From: Thermoleophilaceae bacterium
Lineage (GTDB): Bacteria; Actinomycetota; Thermoleophilia; Solirubrobacterales; Thermoleophilaceae
Assembly (NCBI GenBank): GCA_030446485.1
Contig: JAUJNF010000003.1
Location: 62,001 to 126,000, forward strand
Direction of reading: 5' to 3'
DNA length: 64,000 bases
In this document: piece by piece, positions 42,318 to 50,637 of the stretch
Position numbering within the stretch: position 1 is the first letter of the stretch
How the letters are laid out: each line of letters begins with the position of its first letter
Made by a program: the position numbers and the translations under genes
The notes under the pieces: model-generated
Told to the model about the DNA's origin: nothing
The model's database searches: none
What the model saw: only the letters and a program-made list of their open reading frames with translations

Positions 42318-43307
42318 CTACGGCTCGACCATCATCTCCAGCAGCACCCGCGGATCCCGTCGCACGCGCTCGGCCCCGGGGCTCACCGGCCGCTTCTCCA
42401 CCACCACATCGTCGGGCCGCTCCACCCTCCGCAACCGTCCCTCCGCGAGCAACTGCTCGTCCACCGCCCCGAGCCGCCCCTCGAACGTCGTGTACACGGG
42501 CGTGCCGAGCGCCACCGCCTCGCGGTTCATGGTGCCGCCCGCCGACACCACCACGTCGGCGAACGCCACCAGCGACGGAGCGTCGACCGCCCGCGCCGGC
42601 ACGATGAAGCCGCCATCTCGCTCGAGCTGCTCTCGCTGCGCCGGAGTGCGCGGCAGCACGACGGTCTGGACCGCCCGGAGGCGGTCGAGCACCTGGCCGA
42701 AGAGGTCGTTCTCAAAGCGGTGATACAGGGACACGTCGGGCGGTGTGCGCACCACCGCCAGCGGCTTCGCCGTGTCGATGGCGAGCTCCTCGAGCACGGT
42801 CGCGTCGGGCTCGAAGTCGGCCAGGTAGTACTCCTCCTTCAGCCCCGGGTAGCGCCGCAGCTTGCCGCGCGCTCCGTAGCCGTACAGGCGCTCGGGCGGT
42901 ATTACCTCCGGGACCACCACGGCCCGCGCCAGGCGGCAGTTCACGCCGTGCTGCACCCTCGCCCACTCGTAGTCGAGCGCCGTCGCGCTGGGCACACCCA
43001 GCGCCCGCGCGGCCACGGTCACGTCGTTCGAGCCGTGGCCGAGCGCGATGTCGAACCGCCGGCGCCGGGCCCAGCGGATCAGCGCTCCCGAACGCGACAC
43101 CAGCCCCACGCCCTTGCTCGCAAGGCGGCCGCCGCGATGTCTCCCGAGCGCCGTGTGGTCGATGTGATGGCGCTCGAGCAGCCCCAGCGTCTGGGCGAAG
43201 TCGCGGGCCGTGACCTCCACCTCGTGGCCGTCCGCCCGCAGCAGCTCGATCAGCGGCCTCATGATCAGCACGTGGGGACTGTTGGTGAGGTCGACCCACA
43301 CGCGCAC
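42318..43307 (-). CDS. DUF354 family protein (GT-B-like)
   Basis: This 329-residue protein starts at GTG 43307 with VRVWVDLTNSPHVLIMRPLI, the DUF354 hallmark. It continues with GHGSNDVTVAARALGVPS and a C-terminal block SAGGTMNREAVALGTPVYTTF, which resembles the nucleotide-binding half of GT-B glycosyltransferases such as MurG or WecB. The family's reaction is not established; its members sit in archaeal and bacterial polysaccharide clusters. It is divergent from the formyltransferase, with a structured spacer between. Confidence 0.85.
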   Translation of the reverse strand: MRVWVDLTNSPHVLIMRPLIELLRADGHEVEVTARDFAQTLGLLERHHIDHTALGRHRGGRLASKGVGLVSRSGALIRWARRRRFDIALGHGSNDVTVAARALGVPSATALDYEWARVQHGVNCRLARAVVVPEVIPPERLYGYGARGKLRRYPGLKEEYYLADFEPDATVLEELAIDTAKPLAVVRTPPDVSLYHRFENDLFGQVLDRLRAVQTVVLPRTPAQREQLERDGGFIVPARAVDAPSLVAFADVVVSAGGTMNREAVALGTPVYTTFEGRLGAVDEQLLAEGRLRRVERPDDVVVEKRPVSPGAERVRRDPRVLLEMMVEP

Positions 43308-43359
43308 GGGCGGCGCAGCGTATAGCCGCTGCCGGTACGGCCTGGTGGCAATCGTCGAG

Positions 43360-43397
43360 CGGTTGAGCACACCGGACTGTGCTCGAGTGCTCAACCG
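43360..43397. promoter_or_regulatory. Overlapping inverted repeats in divergent spacer
   Basis: CGGTTGAGCAC (43360-43370) is perfectly complementary to GTGCTCAACCG (43387-43397). Inside it, GAGCACA (43365-43371) pairs perfectly with TGTGCTC (43378-43384). The two hairpins share bases and exclude each other. They lie between the DUF354 and formyltransferase starts. Confidence 0.65.
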
Positions 43398-43440
43398 TTA
43401 AGGGAACGGGACGGAACCGGACGGTCGTAGGCTCACGTGC

Positions 43441-44205
43441 GTGTCCGCTCCCAGGATCGCCTTCGCGGGAGACCGCGACGTGTCCACGTGGGTGCTTCAG
43501 CACCTCCTCGACAAGGGCGTGAACCCCCTGGCGCTGCTGGTGCCCGCACAGGCCAGCCACGCGGAGGAGCTCCGCGCGATGTGCCCGTCGCTCGCCGAGG
43601 ACCGGGTGCTCGTGGGTCGCCGCTTCGCGGAGCCGGCCGGCGTCGAGCTGCTGCGCGCCCTGGCGCTCGACTACGTGATCGGAGTGCACTTCCCGCTGCT
43701 CGTGCCCGACGCCGTGCTCGAGTTGCCGAAGCACGGCGTGCTCAATCTCCACCCGGCCTACCTGCCGTGGGGCCGCGGCTGGCACACCCCCAGCTGGGCC
43801 ATCCTCGAGGACACTCCGGTGGGGGCCACGCTCCACTTCATGGACAGCGGCGTGGACACCGGCGACATCGTGGACCAGCAGCGGCTCGAGGTGTCCCCGG
43901 GCGACACGGCCGACTCGCTCTACCGGCGCCTGAAGCAGATGGAGCTGGAGCTGTTCGAGCGCGCCTGGCCCGCGCTTGCCGAAGGCACATACCAGCGTCG
44001 GCCCCAGGAGAGCGAGGGCACCACCCACCGGCGGCAGGACCTGCTCGAGGAGGACCACAGGAGAATCCCGCTCGACGCCACCACCACCGCCGGCGACCTG
44101 CTGCGCACGCTCCGGGCGCTCACCACCGACCGGCGCGAGGAGGCGGCCTTCTACGAGCTGGATGGCCGGCGCTTCCGCGTGACCGTCGAGATCGACGAGG
44201 AGTAG
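43441..44205 (+). CDS. Formyltransferase (sugar N-formyltransferase-like)
   Basis: This 254-residue protein has the methionyl-tRNA formyltransferase catalytic fold. The triad is present as Asn102 and His104 in GVLNLHPAYLP and Asp139 in GVDTGDI, using N10-formyl-tetrahydrofolate. The C-terminal RNA-binding domain of Fmt is absent and is replaced by a short, different tail of about 80 residues. This and the neighbouring 4,6-dehydratase and DUF354 genes favour formylation of an amino sugar over initiator tRNA. The start is GTG 43441. Confidence 0.85.
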   Translation: MSAPRIAFAGDRDVSTWVLQHLLDKGVNPLALLVPAQASHAEELRAMCPSLAEDRVLVGRRFAEPAGVELLRALALDYVIGVHFPLLVPDAVLELPKHGVLNLHPAYLPWGRGWHTPSWAILEDTPVGATLHFMDSGVDTGDIVDQQRLEVSPGDTADSLYRRLKQMELELFERAWPALAEGTYQRRPQESEGTTHRRQDLLEEDHRRIPLDATTTAGDLLRTLRALTTDRREEAAFYELDGRRFRVTVEIDEE

Positions 44206-44285
44206 GCGCCGGGACGCGGGCGCGATCGGAGTCGCCGACCGAGCCGGGTCCCGGGTGGTCGAATCGCTAGCGTTCCGGGCTGCTC

Positions 44286-44945
44286 ATGCACGCCATCGCC
44301 TCCATCACCGACCCCATCGTCGATCTCGCCGTCGACGTGGTCGCCGAGCTCGGCCTGGCGGGCGTCTTCGTTCTGATGGTGTTGGAGAGCGCGTGCATCC
44401 CGGTGCCGAGCGAGGCCACCATGCTGTTCGCCGGCTTCAACGTCGACCGCGGGGAGTACTCGCTGGTCGCTGCCACGGCGGTCGGATCGGTGGCCAACCT
44501 AGTGGGGTCGTGGATCGCCTACGCCGTCGGCTACTACGGGCGCGTCGACATCCTCGAGAAGCATGGCCGCAAGCTCCACATCAAGCCCAAGCACCTCAAG
44601 CAGGCCGACCGCTACTTCGAGCGCCACGGCGACGCCACGGTGTTCTTCACGCGGATGCTGCCGATTGTGCGCACGTTCATCTCGCTCCCGGCGGGCGTGG
44701 CCCGGATGCCGTTCTGGCGCTTCTCGGTCCTCACCCTCGCCGGCTGCATCCCGTGGGTGCTGATGCTCACCTTCATCGGCCAGCAGGCCGGCAGCCGCTG
44801 GGACGACTGGAAGGACTCGCTGCACTACGTCGACTACGCCGTGGCCGCGCTGATCGTGGGGGGCCTGCTGTACCTGGTGCTGCGCAACCGGCGGGGGGGT
44901 TCGACGCCGGAACGGCCCTCCGAGCCGGCGTCCGACACGGTCTGA
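44286..44945 (+). CDS. DedA/VTT-family membrane protein
   Basis: This 219-residue polytopic protein has the DedA (VTT) hallmarks. ESACIPVPSEATMLFAG supplies the acidic motif in the first re-entrant segment. FTRMLPIVRTFISLPAGVARMP supplies the Arg-containing motif. DedA proteins are linked to flipping of undecaprenyl phosphate or phospholipids and to membrane energetics. It is followed directly by uppP, which fits joint recycling of the undecaprenyl carrier. Confidence 0.9.
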   Translation: MHAIASITDPIVDLAVDVVAELGLAGVFVLMVLESACIPVPSEATMLFAGFNVDRGEYSLVAATAVGSVANLVGSWIAYAVGYYGRVDILEKHGRKLHIKPKHLKQADRYFERHGDATVFFTRMLPIVRTFISLPAGVARMPFWRFSVLTLAGCIPWVLMLTFIGQQAGSRWDDWKDSLHYVDYAVAALIVGGLLYLVLRNRRGGSTPERPSEPASDTV

Positions 44946-44976
44946 GCCCGTCGCGGAGAAGGGCTCCAAGCCCGGG

Positions 44977-45768
44977 CTGAGGCTTACCCAGGCGCTCGCC
45001 CTTGGCGTTCTCCACGGTCCGACCGAGCTGCTCCCGGTTTCGAGCTCCGGGCACCTCGTGCTGGTTCCGGCCCTGCTCGGCTGGCCCTACGCCGATCTCG
45101 ATCCCGAGCTGAGGAAGGCCTTCGAGGTGGGGCTGCACGCCGGCACCGCGCTGGCGCTGCTGATCGCGCTCAGAGATGAGGTGCAGGCGGTGGCGCGCCG
45201 GCTCGACCTTCGCACCGCGGGGCACATCGCCTGCACGTTCGTGCCGCCGGCGGCCACCGGACTCGCCTTCGAGCGCCTGATCGAGGGTCGCCTCGGGGAG
45301 CCGCGCGGCGTGGCGCGCGCCCAGATCGGCGCCGGGCTCGCGCTCGGCCTCGCCGACCTCACCCCGGGCGGGCGGCGCCGATCCTCCGCCACGGCGGCCG
45401 ACCACCTGCTCGTGGGGCTGGCCCAGGCCACCGCCCTCGCGCCGGGAGTGTCGCGCAACGGCGCCACGCTCACCGCCGCACGCCTGCGCGGCTTCCGCCG
45501 CCGCGGTGCCAACGAGCTCTCCCGCCACGCCGCCCTGCCGGTGATCATCGGAGCCACGGCCCTCAAGAGCGTGCGGCTGGCCCGGCGCGGCCTGGACCCT
45601 GAGCTGCGGCCGTCCTTTGCGCTGGGCGCCGCGGGCGCCTTCGGCTCCACACTGGCCTGTGCCGGGCTCATCCGCGCGGTCGACTCCGCGCCGTCCTTCG
45701 CGCCGTTCGCGGCCTACCGGGTGCTGCTCGGGGGCGTGGCCCTCAGGCGCCTGCGCGCGTTAGGTTGA
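44977..45768 (+). CDS. uppP: Undecaprenyl-diphosphatase, non-canonical start
   Basis: It removes a phosphate from undecaprenyl diphosphate to recycle the carrier for wall synthesis. The catalytic motif TELLPVSSSGHL and the later APGVSRNGATLTAAR are intact, with six to eight membrane helices. The first ATG, GTG or TTG in frame is GTG 45058, which lies after the PVSSSGHL motif, so the true start must be upstream. No ATG, GTG or TTG exists in the open upstream frame. CTG 44977 gives the expected N-terminus (LRLTQALALGVLHGP). It follows dedA by 31 bases and precedes purM. Confidence 0.82.
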   Translation: MRLTQALALGVLHGPTELLPVSSSGHLVLVPALLGWPYADLDPELRKAFEVGLHAGTALALLIALRDEVQAVARRLDLRTAGHIACTFVPPAATGLAFERLIEGRLGEPRGVARAQIGAGLALGLADLTPGGRRRSSATAADHLLVGLAQATALAPGVSRNGATLTAARLRGFRRRGANELSRHAALPVIIGATALKSVRLARRGLDPELRPSFALGAAGAFGSTLACAGLIRAVDSAPSFAPFAAYRVLLGGVALRRLRALG

Positions 45769-45772
45769 GGCG

Positions 45773-46867
45773 ATGACGGGCGAGACGTCCATGACCGGGG
45801 ACGGCGCATACGCCCGGGCGGGCGTGGACACGGCGCGCGCAGGAGCGGCGGTCGCGGGGCTCGTCGAGGTGCTGCGCGGCATTGACCCCGGGCGGAAGCG
45901 ACGCGCGCTCATGGGCTCGGGCCACTACGCCAACGTGATGCGCATCGACGACCGCACGGGCATCGCGCTCTCCACCGACGGCGTCGGCTCGAAGGTGATC
46001 GTGGCCGAGGAGCTGCGGCGCTTCGACACCGTCGGGATCGACTGCGTGGCGATGAACGTGAACGACGTGATCTGCGTCGGGGCCGAGCCGCTCGCCCTGC
46101 TGGACTACATCGCCGTCGAGGAGGCCCGGCCCGAGATGCTCGCCGATATCGCCCGGGGACTCCGCGCCGGAGCCGAGCAGGCGGCGATCGAGATCCCGGG
46201 GGGAGAGCTCGCCCAGCTCCCCGAGCTGATCCGCGGACACCCCTCCCCCTACGGGTTCGATCTGGTGGGCACCTGCTTCGGCACCGTGGGCCTCGACGCG
46301 ATCGTCACCGGCGCCGGCGTGCGGCCGGGCGACGGGATCATCGGCCTGCCCGCGAGCGGCGTGCACTCGAACGGCCTGACCCTCGCGCGCCGAGCGCTGC
46401 CCGACCTCTCCGAGCGGCCACCCGAGCTCGGCGGCGCGACGGTGGGAGAGACGCTGCTGGAGCCGACCGTGATCTACGTGCGGGCCGTGCGGGCGCTCAT
46501 CCAATCCGAGGAGGTCAACGTGCGCGGCCTGGCCCACATCACGAGCGGCGGCCTGCTCAACCTGCTGCGGCTCGAGGCGGACGTCGGCTACCGCATCGAC
46601 GCTCCGCTCGAGCCGCCCCCCGTCTTCCCCCTGATCGCCCACCGCTCCGGTACGGGGGCAGCCGAGCTCCACGAGGTCTTCAACATGGGCTGCGGCTTCT
46701 GCTGCGTGGTGCCGGCGGAGCAGGCGCCGCTCGCTCTCGAGCTGCTCGCCGTGCGCCATCCCGGCTCGGCGGTGATCGGCGAGGTCACGGACGCCGCGGG
46801 GCTCGTAGAGGTGCCGCCGCGCGGCCTCGAGGGGCGCGACGGCCGGGGCTTCGAGGTGGTCGGCTGA
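45773..46867 (+). CDS. purM: Phosphoribosylformylglycinamidine cyclo-ligase (AIR synthetase)
   Basis: It closes the imidazole ring in purine synthesis using ATP. The protein has 364 residues. GAYARAGVDTARAGAAV, STDGVGSKVIVAEEL, CVAMNVNDVICVGAEPL and GLPASGVHSNGLTLARRAL are the PurM blocks. HITSGGLLNLLRL and FNMGCGFCCVVPAEQA lie in the C-terminal domain. It begins four bases after the uppP stop, and its last base is the A of the next ATG. ATG 45791 is an alternative start. Confidence 0.93.
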   Translation: MTGETSMTGDGAYARAGVDTARAGAAVAGLVEVLRGIDPGRKRRALMGSGHYANVMRIDDRTGIALSTDGVGSKVIVAEELRRFDTVGIDCVAMNVNDVICVGAEPLALLDYIAVEEARPEMLADIARGLRAGAEQAAIEIPGGELAQLPELIRGHPSPYGFDLVGTCFGTVGLDAIVTGAGVRPGDGIIGLPASGVHSNGLTLARRALPDLSERPPELGGATVGETLLEPTVIYVRAVRALIQSEEVNVRGLAHITSGGLLNLLRLEADVGYRIDAPLEPPPVFPLIAHRSGTGAAELHEVFNMGCGFCCVVPAEQAPLALELLAVRHPGSAVIGEVTDAAGLVEVPPRGLEGRDGRGFEVVG

Positions 46868-47319
46868 TGGCGGAGCAGAAGGTGAAGCGCGGCGGGGACC
46901 GCGCGAAGCTCATCGTCGGGGTCACGCTGCTGGTCGCGGCGGTGGGCGTGCCCCTGGGCGTCCTGGCCCTAACCTCGGGGGACGGGGACGAGCCCGGCAG
47001 GTCGCGCCTGCTCGTCGAGACTCTCCCCAACCCCATGACCGGCGGGCTTGAGCTCGTGGTCTCGGTGGAGAACGTCGAGATCAACCGCCGGGAGACCGCC
47101 GTGCGGCCGGGCATCGTCGGCCTGGAGTGCAAAAACGAGGGTGGGCAGGTGGTGGTGGGCGGCGACCAGCAGTGGCCGTTCGACAACGACCTCGGGACGG
47201 AGCTGCCACACGCTCACCTCCCGATCCGGAGCGACATCGCCGACTCGGTCGCGACCTGCCGCCTGACCGGGACGAAGATCCCGCTGGAGGGTCGCCTCAC
47301 CGCCCTGCCGGGAAGCTGA
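46867..47319 (+). CDS. Small single-helix exported protein, unknown
   Basis: This 150-residue protein has a basic cytoplasmic start, one membrane helix (about 14-36) and an exported beta-rich domain of about 105 residues with two Cys (LECKN and VATCRL) that could form a disulfide. I do not recognise the family. The ATG overlaps the purM stop, so it is translationally coupled, but that says little about its function. Confidence 0.75.
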   Translation: MAEQKVKRGGDRAKLIVGVTLLVAAVGVPLGVLALTSGDGDEPGRSRLLVETLPNPMTGGLELVVSVENVEINRRETAVRPGIVGLECKNEGGQVVVGGDQQWPFDNDLGTELPHAHLPIRSDIADSVATCRLTGTKIPLEGRLTALPGS

Positions 47320-47325
47320 ACGGCC

Positions 47326-48171
47326 CTACGCCGGCTCCCACAGGTGTCCGGTGAGCACCGGCACCGGCCGCACGCGCCACTCGCCGGCAAGGCGCCACAG
47401 CTCAGCGTGCGACCGCGGGCCGGGCAGCTCGCAGACCTCGGCGAGCTCGCTCGTGGCCATCCGCCCGAAGCGGCGCAGCGCGGAAAGCACCTCGGGCGCC
47501 GGGCTGTCCAGCGGCTTGGCCCCCGCCGCCGCGGCGGCCTCCCTATAGCGCTCGTAGTCACGCAGGCCGAAGACCCAGTGGTCGGCGCCGTCGTCGCCGG
47601 TGAAGCAGAGCGACGGGAAGGTGAGCCGCTCGGCGCCATCACCGCTGGTGATCACCGCACCGTCCTGGGTCCGCGCCTGCGCCGGCACGTCCCGCACTGC
47701 CTCGAGGTCGCCGCCGAAGCGCTCGACGATGGCGTTCGAGCCCAGATCGACGCGGAAGCGGGCGACGTCCAGGCCCGCGCGGCGGCCCTCCTCGGCAAGC
47801 GCCTCGGTGGAGTCCAGCTTGCGCCGGAAGCACATGAGGCCCTCGCGCACGGTTCGCAGGAAGGCGGCGGCCCGCTCCGCCCCCTGCTCGGCGGCCGCGA
47901 GCACCGCCATGCACGCCGGGTAGGTGGAGGCGATCGGCCCCTCCTTCCACAGCCGCGGGTCGAGCGGCATCCCGCGCCGCTCGGCCACGTCCATCCAGTG
48001 GAACGCGACCGCGGCCCGCTGCTCCTCCCGATACTCGCGGGCCAGGCCGCCCATCACGTAGGTCCACGACAGGGTCCCGGCGAACTCCACCGTAAGCTTC
48101 CTCAATACGGGTTCCAAGCTCCACGAATAGGGGCACGCGGGATCGGTGAGGTACCTGACGCGGACAGCCAA
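47326..48171 (-). CDS. DsbA-like thioredoxin-fold protein, monothiol
   Basis: This 281-residue cytoplasmic protein has DPACPYSWSLEP near its start. This is the active-site position of the DsbA/FrnE group but with the second Cys replaced by Ser (CPYS). A helical insertion (about 60-130) and the thioredoxin-fold return SGDGAERLTFPSLCF follow. The last 70 residues resemble a small winged helix (LSALRRFGRMATSELAEVC). The monothiol site suggests isomerase, glutathione-S-transferase-like or actinobacterial thiol chemistry rather than oxidase activity. There is no signal peptide. The ATG faces the kinase gene start across a 20-bp gap. Confidence 0.82.
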   Translation of the reverse strand: MAVRVRYLTDPACPYSWSLEPVLRKLTVEFAGTLSWTYVMGGLAREYREEQRAAVAFHWMDVAERRGMPLDPRLWKEGPIASTYPACMAVLAAAEQGAERAAAFLRTVREGLMCFRRKLDSTEALAEEGRRAGLDVARFRVDLGSNAIVERFGGDLEAVRDVPAQARTQDGAVITSGDGAERLTFPSLCFTGDDGADHWVFGLRDYERYREAAAAAGAKPLDSPAPEVLSALRRFGRMATSELAEVCELPGPRSHAELWRLAGEWRVRPVPVLTGHLWEPA

Positions 48172-48191
48172 GCCACCAAGTTAGAGAAAAG

Positions 48192-49679
48192 GTGATCGGC
48201 ACCCTCCTGAACGGCCGCTTTCGGCTGGACGAGAAGATCGGCTCCGGCGGCATGTCGACCGTCTACCGGGCCTTCGACGAGACCCTAGAGCGGTGGGTCG
48301 CAATCAAGCTGATGCACCGTGACCTGTCCACGGACGCGGACCAGCTCGAGCGCTTCCGCCGCGAGGCGCGGGCCGTCGCGCGGCTGTCGCACCCCAACGT
48401 GGTCACGGTGATCGACGCCGGCGAGGACGACGGCCACCCCTACATCGTCTTCGAGTACGTCGAGGGTGAGACGCTCAAGGACCGGATCCAGCGCGCGGGG
48501 CCGCTGCCCGTCCCGGAGGCCGTGGCGTACGCCATCGAGATCGGCCGCGCTCTGATGGCCGCCCATGCCGAGCGCCTCGTGCACCGCGACGTGAAGCCGC
48601 AGAACGTGCTGCTGAACACCGAGGGGCGCGCGAAGGTCACGGACTTCGGCATCGCCCGCTCCCTCGAGTCCCACGGCCTGACCGCCACGGGCCGCGTGCT
48701 CGGCACCACCGACTACGTGTCCCCGGAGCAGGCCCTCGGCGAGCAGGTCACCGAGCAGTCCGACATCTACTCACTGGGCGTCTGCCTCTACGAGATGCTC
48801 GCCGGCGAGGTCCCCTTCGGCGGCGAGAGCCAGATCACGGTGGCCATGCAGCACGTTCGCGACCCGCTGCCGGACATCCAGGCCTACCGGCCCGACGTGT
48901 CCGCCAACCTGGCCGCGATCATCGAGCGTGCCACCGCCAAGGAGCGCGTCAACCGCTACGCGACCGTGCACCACATGGAGCACGACCTGGAGGAGGCGCT
49001 GGCCATCGAGGCGGCCCGCGCGGGGCACACCACCGGCGAGGCGCGCTCCCTGCTGCAGGAGCTCCCTGAGGAGACGACGGAGGTTGCGCCGCGCCGCCTG
49101 CGCAACCCGCGACGGGCACTGGCCACGAGCGTGCTGGCGGCGGCGGTCGTGGCGGTTGTGGCCGTGGTGCTCGTGAGCCGCACCGAGGAGGGCTCGGCCC
49201 CCGCGGTTCCGAGCGGCGGCGACACCGCCGGATCGACCCTCCTGAAGCTCTCCGCCGACGACGTGGACGACTACGACCCGCCGCCGGGAGACGGCCGGGA
49301 GTCGGAGAACGACGTGGGCAACGTGGTCGACGGGAACCGCTCGACGCTCTGGGACACGGAGACCTACCAGTTCGAGTTCGGCACGCCCGGCAACAAGGAG
49401 GGCGTCGGCCTCACGATCGATGCCGGCTCGGGGATAGCCGCCAGCCGGCTCGACCTCGTCAGCTCCATGCCCGGCTGGCGCGCCCAGGTCTACGCCGCCG
49501 ACGACACGCCCGCGACCATCGAGGGCTGGACGCCGGTAGGCCGGCCCTTCGATGTCGATGAGACCGAGCGGGTGGAGCTCGACACCGGCGGACGCGACTA
49601 CCGCCACTACCTGCTGTGGATCGTCGCGCTGCCGCCGGAAGGGAAGGCGGCGGTGTCGGAGCTGAGCCTCAGGAGCTGA
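48192..49679 (+). CDS. Membrane Ser/Thr protein kinase with extracellular discoidin-like domain
   Basis: The 495-residue protein has a Hanks-type kinase domain (about 10-270). It carries the Gly loop IGSGGMSTVYRAF, VAIKLMH, HRDVKPQNVLLN, DFGIARSL and GTTDYVSPEQA. A juxtamembrane linker and one membrane helix (about 310-332) follow. The external domain (about 350-495) resembles a discoidin/F5-8 carbohydrate-binding fold (VVDGNRSTLWDTETYQ). It probably senses a cell-wall or glycan ligand. The start is GTG 48192, and its 3' end overlaps ddl by 11 bases. Confidence 0.9.
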   Translation: MIGTLLNGRFRLDEKIGSGGMSTVYRAFDETLERWVAIKLMHRDLSTDADQLERFRREARAVARLSHPNVVTVIDAGEDDGHPYIVFEYVEGETLKDRIQRAGPLPVPEAVAYAIEIGRALMAAHAERLVHRDVKPQNVLLNTEGRAKVTDFGIARSLESHGLTATGRVLGTTDYVSPEQALGEQVTEQSDIYSLGVCLYEMLAGEVPFGGESQITVAMQHVRDPLPDIQAYRPDVSANLAAIIERATAKERVNRYATVHHMEHDLEEALAIEAARAGHTTGEARSLLQELPEETTEVAPRRLRNPRRALATSVLAAAVVAVVAVVLVSRTEEGSAPAVPSGGDTAGSTLLKLSADDVDDYDPPPGDGRESENDVGNVVDGNRSTLWDTETYQFEFGTPGNKEGVGLTIDAGSGIAASRLDLVSSMPGWRAQVYAADDTPATIEGWTPVGRPFDVDETERVELDTGGRDYRHYLLWIVALPPEGKAAVSELSLRS

Positions 49680-50637
49680 GGGTCGCCCGCTCGCGGGCGT
49701 GCCGCTCCACCGCCAGCCCGACCAGCCGGTCCAGCAGCTCGGGATAGGGCAGCCCCGAGGCCTCGAAAAGCTTGGCGAACACGCTGGTCGAGGTGAAGCC
49801 CGGAATCGTGTTCAGCTCGTTCACGAGCACGCGGCCGCCGGGCTCGACGAAGAAATCGACGCGCGCCATCCCCGCGCAGCCGACGCGCGTGAACACGGCG
49901 GCAGCCAGCCGCTGGACCTCGGCCCGCACCGCGGGCGTCAGGCGGGCGGGCACCACCAGCTGCATCCCGCCGCTGTCGTACTTGGCGGCGTAGTCGTACC
50001 ACTCCGCCTCGAGCACGATCTCGCCCGGCTCGGAGGCCAGCGGCTGCTCGTTGCCGAGCACCGAGCACTCGACCTCCATGCCGTATGACATCGCCTCCAC
50101 GATGGCCAGCGGGTCGTGCTCGAAGGCGGCGGCCAGGGCGGCGTGCATCTCGCCCGCGTCGCGCACCTTCGAGATTCCGACCGAGGAGCCGAGCCGGGCC
50201 GGCTTGACGAATACCGGCAGCCCGAGGCGCTCGAGCCGGCCGAGGTCGTCGCCCTCGCGCACGCCGGCGTAGTCCACCTGCGGGATGCCGGCCCGGGCCA
50301 TCAGGTCCTTGAAGGTGACCTTGTCCATGCACAGCGCGGAGGCCAGGACCCCCGCGCCCACGTAGGCAACGTCGGCGATCTCGAGCAGGCCCTGCACGGT
50401 GCCGTCCTCCCCGAACGGACCGTGAAGGGCGGGAAAGACCGCGTCGGCGCCGAGCAGCCCGGCGCCGGGCTCGATCCGTACCGGCTCACCGGCATGGGAC
50501 CAGCGCCCGTCGCGAGCGAGCTCCACGGCGAGCGTCGAGTGGCCGGCCTCCTCGAGCCCGGCCCGCACCGCCGCTCCCGAGGCGAGCGAGACGTCGTGCT
50601 CGCCGGAGCGGCCGCCGGCGAGGACGGCGACGATCAC
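49669..50637 (-). CDS. ddl: D-alanine--D-alanine ligase
   Basis: It makes the D-Ala-D-Ala dipeptide for peptidoglycan precursors with an ATP-grasp fold. The 322-residue length is typical. VLAGGRSGEHDVSLASGAAV, HGPFGEDGTVQGLLE, PVFVKPARLGSSVGISKV, EVECSVLGNE and VLVNELNTIPGFTSTS are all intact. The start overlaps the last base of the PASTA kinase stop, so it is the last gene of the wall/division operon, linking substrate supply to its signalling. Confidence 0.95.
   Translation of the reverse strand: MIVAVLAGGRSGEHDVSLASGAAVRAGLEEAGHSTLAVELARDGRWSHAGEPVRIEPGAGLLGADAVFPALHGPFGEDGTVQGLLEIADVAYVGAGVLASALCMDKVTFKDLMARAGIPQVDYAGVREGDDLGRLERLGLPVFVKPARLGSSVGISKVRDAGEMHAALAAAFEHDPLAIVEAMSYGMEVECSVLGNEQPLASEPGEIVLEAEWYDYAAKYDSGGMQLVVPARLTPAVRAEVQRLAAAVFTRVGCAGMARVDFFVEPGGRVLVNELNTIPGFTSTSVFAKLFEASGLPYPELLDRLVGLAVERHARERATLSS

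Noticed and set aside
40379-42607. Plus-strand frame of over 700 residues opposite the 4,6-dehydratase
   Set aside because: The minus-strand gene is complete and conserved; the opposite frame is His/Arg/Glu-rich antisense without a domain.
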